Below are positions 21,847 through 30,575 of a stretch of DNA of 64,000 bases, in pieces. The stretch comes from a virus, in the IMG/VR virus record IMGVR_UViG_3300042503_001656, positions 54,037 through 118,036 of that record. One strand, given 5' to 3'. Made by a program: the position numbers and the translations under genes. The notes below the pieces were generated by a model. The model was given only the letters and a program-made list of their open reading frames with translations. It ran no database searches and was not told the origin of the DNA. The stretch's first letter is position 1. Every line of letters begins with the position of its first letter.

Positions 21847-22707
21847 CTATTCCTTAAATGCAGACTGGCTAGCAAAAACGGCAAATTGGTTATTTCCAGT
21901 TTTTACCACAGTTATCGTATAAACGTCAATCGAAGAAGCGTTACCAGAAGGATACGCAGAGCCACCAAACCAACGAACAGTTACACCAGATGTCAACTCA
22001 TCAATAGTGATAGCGGAAAGCCTTCTGGCTGTTGTTCCCTGTGTACAAAAAGCAACAACGGTAATAGTTTCATGTGTTGCCATGTCTGTATTCAGAGAGT
22101 TTGTTGATGTGATTTTAAATTGAAAATCAGCTGATGAGTTGCTGGAGTAGTAATAAATTGCACCGTTGTCTGTATTTAACGTATGAAGGCCATCAAGGCC
22201 AGTTCCAGAATGTATAGCTTTTTCTATTAGTTGCTGTATTTTCCCGGTACCAGAAAGTGTTGTTATCCCAGAAAGAGTAAGATTTGATGCCAATTTCCCG
22301 GAAGTAACAGCGCCTGCTCTGATTTTTGCCTCAGTAACCGCCTCTGAGCCAGATGTCCCATCGAGCTTGTCGGTGGTTACAGCTCCAGTTCTTATCTTTG
22401 CTGTAGTAACTGCCTCTTCGCCGACAACGTCGCTTTTAAGCTGTGCGGCCCCAATTCCATTGTCAGGAATGGTGAACTGACCAGAGTCGCTCCAGCTGAC
22501 ACCGTTGTAAAACTGTATTTTTTTCGTGCTTTGCAAATAACAAAGACGCCCTTCAGAAAGGGATGGTTCATTAGCCCCACCAAACGCGGAGTCCCTTGCG
22601 GCAGCGTTGACAAAAACAGGGACTGTCTGGTCCATGAGATATTCGTTTATTTCTTTATCCGAAAGGGTTTCCCCCACCGTGAACTTCTTTATTCCTGCGC
22701 CAGCCAT
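21847..22707 (-). CDS. tail fibre / baseplate-attached fibre protein
   Basis: A 286-residue protein. The N-terminus ('YLMDQTVPVFVNAAARDSAF' followed by 'SEGRLCYLQSTKKIQFYNG') is a widespread phage fibre attachment domain. The middle holds repeats such as 'EAVTTAKIRTGAVTTDKL' that form a repetitive shaft. The C-terminal domain ('SGNASSIDVYTITVVKTG') is shared with other phage fibres and is likely the tip. GGAGG precedes the ATG. It follows the I-like baseplate gene, as in P2-like phages, where the fibre gene comes after I. Confidence 0.8.
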   Translation of the reverse strand: MAGAGIKKFTVGETLSDKEINEYLMDQTVPVFVNAAARDSAFGGANEPSLSEGRLCYLQSTKKIQFYNGVSWSDSGQFTIPDNGIGAAQLKSDVVGEEAVTTAKIRTGAVTTDKLDGTSGSEAVTEAKIRAGAVTSGKLASNLTLSGITTLSGTGKIQQLIEKAIHSGTGLDGLHTLNTDNGAIYYYSSNSSADFQFKITSTNSLNTDMATHETITVVAFCTQGTTARRLSAITIDELTSGVTVRWFGGSAYPSGNASSIDVYTITVVKTGNNQFAVFASQSAFKE

Positions 22708-22757
22708 TTTTCCTCCGTTATTGCTCCAATTTTACCATCTAGGGTAATTTGTATTCG

Positions 22758-24440
22758 CTATGTAAGGCTTATCCCGTCTTCGGGGGTCCCTGTTATGTCG
22801 TTAGGGACAACGTTGCCCAGTGGATACATGCCGTCAACAGTGTCTCCAATTGGATTTCCTGAAACAGGTGTTCCGTCTGGCAGTATGCCCGCAAGAGTGT
22901 CTCCAACTTTGAATTCAACATCTTCTACGGCTCGGTGATAAATCTTAAAACCCATTGGCTTCGCCATTTCGACAGCGTCAAGTATTGCATAACTTTCGTC
23001 ACCGTCTTCTTTGCAATCAAATGTCTCATTAACAAGCGTCTCAATGAGAATCTTAAATGGGTCACTTTGGTAGTGGGGAATTATGAAAATATAATATGTT
23101 GAATCTTCTCCATCTTTTGTGTAATGGAGAACCTGTTTAGTGGCTTCTTTGATTGCGTCTGTTGTTCCAGCCGCTCTTCCGTAGTATCCGGTAGAAAGCT
23201 GCCACTTGACAAAAGATTCAATGGCTCCATTGGATGTAAACATATCTTGCGGAGTTTCGTATGTTTCATCTGTTAAACCATTATAGAAATATTTAATATT
23301 TTTCTTTAGCTTATGACCGTTGAACTGAGATAGCCAAGGCGCATTTTTTGAGTCGACATATTTTGGATTTACTAAAGTGCTGTGGGTGTTGTTCGTTGTG
23401 TATTGGTCGGAAAGAACAGCAAGCTGACGAGGTTCGTAGTGGTAAATACGATGATACTCATCAAGCACATCCCTGGCACCGGTCATCAAGCAGTCCATTA
23501 GCCTGTGTAGCGGAGCAGATGGGTTTGTTTGCGCTAAATCTATGTCCCAGTAAAAGTCGGGCATTGAAGAGCGGGCATCATAAACGTAGGGATTTGAGTA
23601 ATAAAGAAAATCTTCTATCAAATGCGGGGACGTAACATAAACGGGTTCTCCACCATGCCCTGTGAGGGTGATTGATATATCAAAGTTGTAAGTATCTTCT
23701 TCATCAAGGGGAAGCATTTCTACATTGCTTCTAAATGCAGAAAATCGTCCAGGGTAAATAACAGAAACAGACGGCTCTGTGGATTCTATACCAACCCATC
23801 CAGAATAAACTAAAGAGCATGTAACAGAAGTTTTGCTGTTGCAGTAAATTTTTCCATTAAAAGAAAAATCTTTGCCATTATCCCCAAGAAGCATTGGTGT
23901 TTTTTCCAAAAGGCTCAGCACTACGGGCTCTGTACCACTAGGATTAATTTTAATTGAATACCTAGATGTGACATCATATATTTCCGAAGTTGTAGAAATT
24001 GTTCCACCACTACACGTCCACTGATGTGGATATGGGTAGTAAACAACGCAGTCTGTAGAGGAAGAAGTTATTTCTCCCATTGACCACGAAAGCTCTGTTT
24101 CAACGTGTATGTAGTAATAGCCCCCCGATTGACTAACATACACAATGTTGTATGTGTCATTTAGTGAGCTGGGATTACTATCTGTTGGTGTTGGCGCATA
24201 TCCAGTAAGGTCTGAGATAGATATCCCGTCTACTCTTATTGGGTCACCAACTGATGGCAAGTATGAATTTGACACTTTTAATATTAAATTGTTTATGCCT
24301 GCTGGATACGAAACGTCTTCATCAATTCTCCATTCATGCACAGTAAATGCATCGCTAGACAGAGGTAACGCAGCACCTGTTAATCTGTTTTTTGATTCTA
24401 GGCCATTGTATTGAGAGAGTCTGTTAAAAGTTTTTGCCAC
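22758..24440 (-). CDS. baseplate wedge protein, tail protein I-like
   Basis: A 560-residue protein directly downstream of the J-like gene. The C-terminal half ('HRLMDCLMTGARDVLDEYHR', 'DAVEMAKPMGFKIYHRAVED') has the pattern of phage tail protein I (P2 gpI) and related wedge proteins. The N-terminal 280 residues are a beta-rich extension not found in P2 gpI and may be a fibre-docking or carbohydrate domain. The start is GTG, 2 nt after the J stop. It should form the outer baseplate wedge that carries the fibres. Confidence 0.7.
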   Translation of the reverse strand: MAKTFNRLSQYNGLESKNRLTGAALPLSSDAFTVHEWRIDEDVSYPAGINNLILKVSNSYLPSVGDPIRVDGISISDLTGYAPTPTDSNPSSLNDTYNIVYVSQSGGYYYIHVETELSWSMGEITSSSTDCVVYYPYPHQWTCSGGTISTTSEIYDVTSRYSIKINPSGTEPVVLSLLEKTPMLLGDNGKDFSFNGKIYCNSKTSVTCSLVYSGWVGIESTEPSVSVIYPGRFSAFRSNVEMLPLDEEDTYNFDISITLTGHGGEPVYVTSPHLIEDFLYYSNPYVYDARSSMPDFYWDIDLAQTNPSAPLHRLMDCLMTGARDVLDEYHRIYHYEPRQLAVLSDQYTTNNTHSTLVNPKYVDSKNAPWLSQFNGHKLKKNIKYFYNGLTDETYETPQDMFTSNGAIESFVKWQLSTGYYGRAAGTTDAIKEATKQVLHYTKDGEDSTYYIFIIPHYQSDPFKILIETLVNETFDCKEDGDESYAILDAVEMAKPMGFKIYHRAVEDVEFKVGDTLAGILPDGTPVSGNPIGDTVDGMYPLGNVVPNDITGTPEDGISLT

Positions 24441-24442
24441 GG

Positions 24443-25894
24443 CTAAACCACCGTATATGAAATTGTTAAATTATCAGGAGTGATTCGTGGGGACCAGCCT
24501 TTATTTGCAGGTTCCAAATTCTCGTCAATTTGTGGAAGCCAGTTTGAATCACCTGGGTCTAAAGACAGAGAAGAAACGTATTTAACTCCAGGAATAGAAC
24601 TAATTAATGCAATTATTTGATTAACCCTAACTGCATCTTCTGAGATGGGGTAAGAACTAGGGCTTAGATACTCGATAATGGAGTTTTCTACTGTTTGCTG
24701 AAGCGGCTCTTGGTCATAGTTTGAGTCAAGAACGACAGAAGCTGTAATGTCTAGTGACAATAACTCGACATTGCTTACGCTAACTATAAGACCAGGAAGG
24801 GACTTTTTTGTAACCTCAGATTGAATGTCATTAAGCTGTGGTTCGATTAAAAAGTTTCCATTTCCATAAACAAAAACAGCAATGTATCCAATAGCGTCAA
24901 TACCTTTTGCAACAGTCCCCGAATCAGCAGTGGAAGACTGAATAGAACCACTGTTTGCATAAGAGATGGTTGTTGTACCGACTTCTGTTAATTCGTATGT
25001 TCCGTTGTAAGCAGTATTTGTTAAACCAGAAACAGTAACCATATCTCCTACCTGAAACTGATGACCAGAACCAACAGTTACGGTTGCGATTTGACTTGGT
25101 GAAGTAACCCTAGAAACGTTTGTAATTGTTCTGGTTTTACTTGTTGCGATGTCTCCAGTGTCTGGGTCTCCATCTGTTAGGTCATAGGTACGAACCCTGC
25201 CAACCAAACCTGAATACCCATTTGACACAAAAGAATCAACCTGGGATGCTTTAACCAAGGTTGAAGAAAGAGAAGAAAGATAAGAAACAGCCCTAGATAA
25301 AAACTCTGGAGAGGTTTCATCATTTAGACCATTTTGAAAATCTCCACCAGCTTCCACGCTGAGAATTGATGTTGATGGGCTCAAAATAGAAAGAGCGGTC
25401 CCCTCGTTGACGAAAGGAATAACGCCAGGGGTAAAACACTCCGTAAGAACCTGACCAGATGGGAATGGGTCACCAGGGGATGGGGATTCATCGGAAGGAA
25501 TTTCTAGCGCTTCAACCGTATAGAATACGTACTCAAGAACTTCGTCTTCAAACTCAACCGTATATCCGAAAATTGTTCCAGGAGGTATTGTTGCACCCTC
25601 ATATGAGTCGGCCGTAACCGTAACAGACATCTGCGCTGAAGAAGACAGGTTTATTGTTACTCCCATCATCGACAGAATTCCTGACATTAACCTGTCTGGA
25701 ATTCTGTTCATGGCGCTAGCGTTTACCCAGCCAATCCATGACATCGCTTGAAATATCGCGTCTTCTACGGTTCCCGCCCTGAGCGTGAACTCTGGCATGG
25801 TCAGTCGAGCCATCTCTATGGCCTCAAGGTACATGTCGCCGGGCTGTTTGTCGTAGACAGTAAGGTCTACGTATTCTGAAAAATCTGCTGCCAT
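24443..25894 (-). CDS. baseplate J-like protein
   Basis: A 483-residue protein. It has the baseplate J/gp47-like arrangement: an N-terminal helical part with 'TVEDAIFQAMSWIGWVNAS', a beta region with 'ATIPPGTIFGY', and a central 'ETSPEFLSRAVSYLSSLSST', which is the usual 'E(T/S)xExxxRA' phrase. An additional domain of about 75 residues ('HQFQVGDMVTVSGLTNTAYN', about residues 270-345) is inserted before the C-terminal domain. It forms the wedge between gp25 and I. It lies between the gp25-like and I-like genes with 2-5 nt gaps, the standard order in contractile tails. Confidence 0.85.
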   Translation of the reverse strand: MAADFSEYVDLTVYDKQPGDMYLEAIEMARLTMPEFTLRAGTVEDAIFQAMSWIGWVNASAMNRIPDRLMSGILSMMGVTINLSSSAQMSVTVTADSYEGATIPPGTIFGYTVEFEDEVLEYVFYTVEALEIPSDESPSPGDPFPSGQVLTECFTPGVIPFVNEGTALSILSPSTSILSVEAGGDFQNGLNDETSPEFLSRAVSYLSSLSSTLVKASQVDSFVSNGYSGLVGRVRTYDLTDGDPDTGDIATSKTRTITNVSRVTSPSQIATVTVGSGHQFQVGDMVTVSGLTNTAYNGTYELTEVGTTTISYANSGSIQSSTADSGTVAKGIDAIGYIAVFVYGNGNFLIEPQLNDIQSEVTKKSLPGLIVSVSNVELLSLDITASVVLDSNYDQEPLQQTVENSIIEYLSPSSYPISEDAVRVNQIIALISSIPGVKYVSSLSLDPGDSNWLPQIDENLEPANKGWSPRITPDNLTISYTVV

Positions 25895-25898
25895 GAAT

Positions 25899-26195
25899 TT
25901 AATCTTCCGTTATTACAAAAGAAAACTGAACATTCACTGTGTCAATTTCTTCCGATATGTTTAATGATGTTATTTCAACTTCTGGTACAAAACGAGAAGC
26001 ATTTAAAACAAATAGACCTTTATCGATTGTTGTGAATGTCGGGTCGCTAACCCCAAATCTTGGGGTGAATGGATGAATGTTCGGCTCTGTAAGCAAGGCA
26101 ACTGTCAATAGTTGTGAATAAAAATCATATGTACCATCGATGAGTTTTTCAACACCGTTTGCATTGAACTTAAGTGGGAATTTAATTGTATTCAT
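25899..26195 (-). CDS. gp25-like baseplate wedge / sheath initiator
   Basis: A 98-residue protein of the gpW/gp25 family. The core 'YDFYSQLLTVALLTEPNIHP' followed by 'PRFGVSDPTF' matches the family phrase (helix, L-T-x-P-x2-x3-P-x-FG). In contractile systems this protein nucleates the sheath at the baseplate. It sits 4 nt upstream of the J-like gene and has the typical length. Confidence 0.85.
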   Translation of the reverse strand: MNTIKFPLKFNANGVEKLIDGTYDFYSQLLTVALLTEPNIHPFTPRFGVSDPTFTTIDKGLFVLNASRFVPEVEITSLNISEEIDTVNVQFSFVITED

Positions 26196-26254
26196 GCTTA
26201 ATTATCCCACAATCGAGCCATAGTGGCGTAGGCAGGAATGAGTTAAACAACATT

Positions 26255-27316
26255 TTAAAACCTCCTTATTGGAATAACACCCATTGCTGTGTTTTTTGCA
26301 GTTCCCACGACAGTGCTTGTAAAAACAGAAGCACTTCTTGCTGTGGAGTTGGTGTACTCGGTTGATGACCAAAAACTGTCAGTGACATTCACCGACAAAC
26401 CTAGTTGTTCATAAATAACACTAAGCATAATGCGCATTTCACCTATCGAACCAAGGTACCAGTCTGTTTTCCCACCATAAACAAGCTCATGACAATACCC
26501 AGCAGCAGAGGTAGACGTATTCCCTTGTGCAACAATATCTAAAGTGTTTTGATATCCGGAACCAAGACCTCTTAAATCTGCACCAACTACAGCCGTTGAT
26601 GAGTAATTAACTGGGGCAGTAGAACTCCATGTTATAAAATAGCTACCGCTGTCTGGGAAGAAAAGTTGCGGGCCAGCTTCAAGGTATGTAAAATCTGCAT
26701 ATTCATTGAATCTGTCAACAAAAAATATAATTCCCCCACCGGGTCCAGTGCTACCAACTTTATATTCAAAAGATGACTCAAACGACGGGCCCGTTGCCCC
26801 AGATGGTCCAGTCGGTCCGATTGAACCAGGCGCACCAGAAGGTCCAGATGGTCCGGAAATACCTGTTGGTCCTGTCGGTCCTGTCGCGCCAGTTGTTCCA
26901 CCCGTTTGCACCCAAGCAGAACCGTCCCAATACTCAACGACAGAAGTTCCGGTTATATACGTAAATATGCCGGTATCTGGTGAAGCGCCAAGTGAAACCG
27001 TTCTGTCGTCTTCTGTCGCAAAAATAAGAATAGAGGAGCGATTTGTAGTTTTTGTAGAGCCAAAAATAACAAAACTTGTCATTGCTGAAGTTAAGAAAGT
27101 TCCTACAAGAGTGTCGCCAATTTTGTATTTTTTTGTTAGGTCGACATCAAGGGGCATGACTGGACCTATGTCTGTGCCGAGTTCAGGGACATGAACATGA
27201 ACGCGCCCGTCATTGCTCGTCATTGTTACGATGCAGTTATATATTTCACCAGGCTGTTTGGGTATGGAAAATGCATTATCTCTACGTATTGTCCGTACTT
27301 GTGGAGGTGTAAGCAT
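26255..27316 (-). CDS. baseplate spike with collagen stalk and DUF1566-like tip
   Basis: A 353-residue protein in the position of gpV/gp5 spikes, between the hub and gp25. Residues 1-110 form an OB-fold-like N-domain ('PGEIYNCIVTMTSNDGRVHV'). A short Gly-X-Y collagen block follows (about 145-180), then a C-terminal domain of about 170 residues with 'STGPGGGIIFFVD', 'GGKTDWYLGSIGEMRIM', 'FWSSTEY' and the final 'IPIRRF'. This is the signature of DUF1566/Lcl-type domains, which are related to C-type-lectin-like folds. A spike that carries a collagen stalk and a lectin-like tip is unusual, because the spike normally ends in a needle. It may not be the piercing tip. Confidence 0.75.
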   Translation of the reverse strand: MLTPPQVRTIRRDNAFSIPKQPGEIYNCIVTMTSNDGRVHVHVPELGTDIGPVMPLDVDLTKKYKIGDTLVGTFLTSAMTSFVIFGSTKTTNRSSILIFATEDDRTVSLGASPDTGIFTYITGTSVVEYWDGSAWVQTGGTTGATGPTGPTGISGPSGPSGAPGSIGPTGPSGATGPSFESSFEYKVGSTGPGGGIIFFVDRFNEYADFTYLEAGPQLFFPDSGSYFITWSSTAPVNYSSTAVVGADLRGLGSGYQNTLDIVAQGNTSTSAAGYCHELVYGGKTDWYLGSIGEMRIMLSVIYEQLGLSVNVTDSFWSSTEYTNSTARSASVFTSTVVGTAKNTAMGVIPIRRF

Positions 27317-28917
27317 TACTCGCTCCCCGGTGTATTGACGTATTTCCCATTAGGAAATTTTTTTATTAGTATTTCTTGTTGCTGTCCGCTTATGAGTTTT
27401 CCATAAACACTGGCGTTGGCAATAGATTCTTTTCCTGTTTTGCCCCTTACCTTGGCCAAAAATTTTCCATCCGATTGATACTTGGCGATAGCCTGGTTTT
27501 GCGTTAACTCAACTGGGGCTCCATTAACTGTCCATATTGGAGTAAGAAGAAGCGAGAATGGTTTTCCACCATTTACGCCTGTTTCTCTCCATGGATAAAT
27601 AGTGATTGAATAGGTTGTTTTTGGTTCAGAACCGGACATGAGCAATGGTCTTCCGTAAAGGTCTACGTTCCCTGTTGCAAAAACGCCTTTTGTAGCTAAC
27701 GGGTAGCGATTGGTTCTGTTTTCTGCATCAGGCAATGGGAATATGCCTTTGTATGCTCTGTCTTTAAAAAAAATTGAACCGGCGCGAGTAACTTCATATG
27801 CCCTGCTTGCTCCAATTATTCCAACTTGTGCATCCACATCGATAACCTGTGGCCCTCTTGCGCCGATTGCCAAGTCTTTTATTTCTTTAGGTTGCTTTTC
27901 TGGTTTTTTAAAAGAAATATTTACCGCTTCAGGGGATATGTCGGGAAAAGAAACATCGGATATTAGGTAGTATCCATCGTATTCAGACATGCCGCCAAGC
28001 TTTATAGTCATTCCAGGCCTTAGACGAACTGCATTAAATCTATCTACTCGTGCTGTTCCGGAGGCTTCCCATGGGTTGTTGTCTGATATAGAAATACTCG
28101 GAATTTCCATAAGCTGAAGGTCTTCTCGCAGGTCCGCAGAATCAAACTTTTTGTTTTTCCATGTGAGTGGAATGTATTTATTTTTTGTTTTTTGATTTTT
28201 GTCTTTGCTTTTTTTCTGAGCAGCAGTTAAAGGAGCTTCGTGGGTTCCCCATCTTTTTAAAATAAATTTTTCTGATGCAAAAATTAGGTATCCATCAACT
28301 TCGTAAACAACAAACTTTGCATCACTAGCCAGTTTTGTGATTACGTCCCATAGTGATTCTGCTTTATTTCCCGATGAAGCCTTGCTTATGTTTTTGGACT
28401 TAGAAGTAGCTTCGCCCCAAAATTTAAGTCCATATTTTTTTGCAGCTCTTTTTACAAACTCTGTTCCTGAGCCACCAACAGTCCCAGGCTTTCTGTCTCT
28501 TTTCATCTGCTGAATAGCCCTTGAGTAGCAGGTAACAGTTATTGTTGGATTTTCTCCAGGACCCTGGGAAACGCCAACATTCGCTATTTCAAAAAGCTGA
28601 AGCTGTCTTTCAGATATGTCTGGAAGTGTTGTTTTTTCAATTGTTCCAAAAGTTTCACTCATATAAGCAACTACTCGGCCTATTTTAAAATAATTTTTAG
28701 AAAGCATTCCGAGCTCTTCATCTAGAACGGAAAAAGTAAGCTCACTAGACATGTTCATCGTGTAGCTAATATCAACACTAATTAAACGTTCTCTTACTTC
28801 TGCAATTTCTTCCCTTTTTTCGTCCATGAAGAAAATAACGCCACCATATTGGCGTTCGAGAGAGCGGGGAATTTGCTTCCATAATTCAATTGGAATCCTG
28901 TTATCTGTATTACTCAT
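27316..28917 (-). CDS. baseplate hub protein (gpD/gp27-like)
   Basis: A 533-residue protein upstream of the spike gene, with the order of late-control D or hub proteins: a beta domain at the start ('SVDISYTMNMSSELTFSVLD'), then 'SRAIQQMKRDR' and 'ESLWDVITKLASDAKFVVYE', typical of the hub's helical insert, and a C-terminal beta domain with 'RPGMTIKLGG'. It should form the trimeric hub that joins the tube to the spike. A Lys-rich stretch (about residues 233-248) interrupts the fold. It overlaps the upstream gene by 4 nt (ATGA). Confidence 0.75.
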   Translation of the reverse strand: MSNTDNRIPIELWKQIPRSLERQYGGVIFFMDEKREEIAEVRERLISVDISYTMNMSSELTFSVLDEELGMLSKNYFKIGRVVAYMSETFGTIEKTTLPDISERQLQLFEIANVGVSQGPGENPTITVTCYSRAIQQMKRDRKPGTVGGSGTEFVKRAAKKYGLKFWGEATSKSKNISKASSGNKAESLWDVITKLASDAKFVVYEVDGYLIFASEKFILKRWGTHEAPLTAAQKKSKDKNQKTKNKYIPLTWKNKKFDSADLREDLQLMEIPSISISDNNPWEASGTARVDRFNAVRLRPGMTIKLGGMSEYDGYYLISDVSFPDISPEAVNISFKKPEKQPKEIKDLAIGARGPQVIDVDAQVGIIGASRAYEVTRAGSIFFKDRAYKGIFPLPDAENRTNRYPLATKGVFATGNVDLYGRPLLMSGSEPKTTYSITIYPWRETGVNGGKPFSLLLTPIWTVNGAPVELTQNQAIAKYQSDGKFLAKVRGKTGKESIANASVYGKLISGQQQEILIKKFPNGKYVNTPGSE

Positions 28918-30575
28918 GGGTTTACAAAATTACCATTATCAAGAATTTCGTCAAAATTCATAGTCGGATTTTGTTTAGCTCTAGCGTAAGCAGCTTCGCG
29001 GCCAGTAACCACAATAACAGAATTGCATTTTGCATTAAATTCTATAAATCCTCTTGCAGCAGCTCGAGTTAAAAAGTCAATCGTAAGTCCTGTCCTTAAT
29101 GCCAAACTTGTACTTGGTTTGGTTCTGCTACACAGCGTTCCTTCTCTTGGAGTACGTGGCGGTAACTCTACAATTGGCGTAAGTTTTGGAAACTCAATAA
29201 GTTTTATTAGTTCTTTCGGATACTCAGTCAATGTTATGTCGCATGAAGCCCTGCTTATTGCCCCAGTTGAACTTCTGTACACAGATGTAACGCTAAAGTC
29301 AGCTATGACAAACAGTGAACCGCTACCCGAGTCTTTGTTAAATGGGTATCTAACGGGTTCTTGTAAGAGTTTGTCAAAACCCATAAACACAACAGGGAAA
29401 GGGCTTGAGGCCATTTGCCTAAGTGTTTTCAAATCGTTATCTACACTTGTTGTTATTACACCGTTGTCAAGCGCCCTATCAAGACTTCCCTCAGCGTTTG
29501 GTGCAACTAAAAAGCTAAACGAAACACTCATTAGCTTGTAAGACTTCCAATCAACCATCGGCCTATTTGCAGCGCGGTCAATTGGCGACCATTCAGAACC
29601 AATGCTTGTATAAGAAATTTGGTTTGGTCTATGAAGAAACTCGTATGTGAGCTGAGGCTGTCCAGAAGTTGTTGTCTGTACAAGTTTTGGCGCTTGGGAA
29701 GTAGAAATAGTTACAGAGCCAGCATTAACTGTTCGACTTAAAGCAGGTGAGGCGACAGTTACCGCTATGTTTTGACTTCTTGGTGTTTGCCTGGCAATTC
29801 TTGCACTTGGCATAATTAATGAATTTGCTGCTCTTGTTGAAAGTGCAGCAGCTGAATTTGCATTTACAAGAGCAATTGCCTCAGCTCTTGTGTTCCCTCT
29901 GGCTATTAGTTCATCAATTTTAGCAAGCCTAATTGATTCTGCAACGTTAGCCATTAAAGATTCGTTGCTTTGACCAGATGTGTCTCTTGTAAATAAACTG
30001 TCAATCAAATATTGACTGTCGGTAAACCCAAAAGTTTCTAAATTTCCAAATGTATAAAATCTATTGTCAAACGGGTGATACCAATATGCAGGAATAATTA
30101 GGTTGCCGTTATCATCGTATGTGTTTGTGTACGTTTGAGGGCTTTCAATCCAAACCTGAATATTATTGTAAGAATATGGATTTGTTGACGCAGGAAGAGA
30201 TGCAGAAACAGGGTATAGCTTTGTTCTGCTTGTTGCAACAAAAAGCTTTGTTCCATAGTACTTATGTGTATAAACACTAAACCTGTCGGGGTAGTACCTG
30301 CGGGTTGGTTTTATGCCTATTTCTGTACGCGGTTCGTATCTTGTTCTTTCGGCGGGAACGTTTTCATCTCCAGGCATATATTGCTTGTACGCAGTGAGGG
30401 CAGGAAGAGGAAGCCAGTATTCAATTTCATTAATTCTTAAATCGGTGCCATTTAAGATGCGTTTGTATAGATGAAAAATTGGATACCCAGGGTACACAAC
30501 ACCAGGACCGGGTTGAGTTTTTCTGACTTCTTTGTAGTAATAGGTTTCTTGAATTGGCTGAGGAGATATAGACAT
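28914..30575 (-). CDS. tail tube/baseplate connecting protein
   Basis: A 553-residue protein just downstream of the tape measure. The C-terminal half has the phrases 'WKSYKLMSVSFSFLVAP', 'MASSPFPVVFMGFDKLLQEP' and 'SCDITLTEYPKE', which match the region conserved in tube-proximal baseplate or CIS-tube/LysM proteins encoded between the tape measure and the hub. The N-terminal half is rich in Tyr and Pro ('YYKEVRKTQPGPGVVYPGYP') and is specific to this phage type. No LysM motif is clear, so the name is positional. Overlaps the hub gene by 4 nt. Confidence 0.6.
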   Translation of the reverse strand: MSISPQPIQETYYYKEVRKTQPGPGVVYPGYPIFHLYKRILNGTDLRINEIEYWLPLPALTAYKQYMPGDENVPAERTRYEPRTEIGIKPTRRYYPDRFSVYTHKYYGTKLFVATSRTKLYPVSASLPASTNPYSYNNIQVWIESPQTYTNTYDDNGNLIIPAYWYHPFDNRFYTFGNLETFGFTDSQYLIDSLFTRDTSGQSNESLMANVAESIRLAKIDELIARGNTRAEAIALVNANSAAALSTRAANSLIMPSARIARQTPRSQNIAVTVASPALSRTVNAGSVTISTSQAPKLVQTTTSGQPQLTYEFLHRPNQISYTSIGSEWSPIDRAANRPMVDWKSYKLMSVSFSFLVAPNAEGSLDRALDNGVITTSVDNDLKTLRQMASSPFPVVFMGFDKLLQEPVRYPFNKDSGSGSLFVIADFSVTSVYRSSTGAISRASCDITLTEYPKELIKLIEFPKLTPIVELPPRTPREGTLCSRTKPSTSLALRTGLTIDFLTRAAARGFIEFNAKCNSVIVVTGREAAYARAKQNPTMNFDEILDNGNFVNP

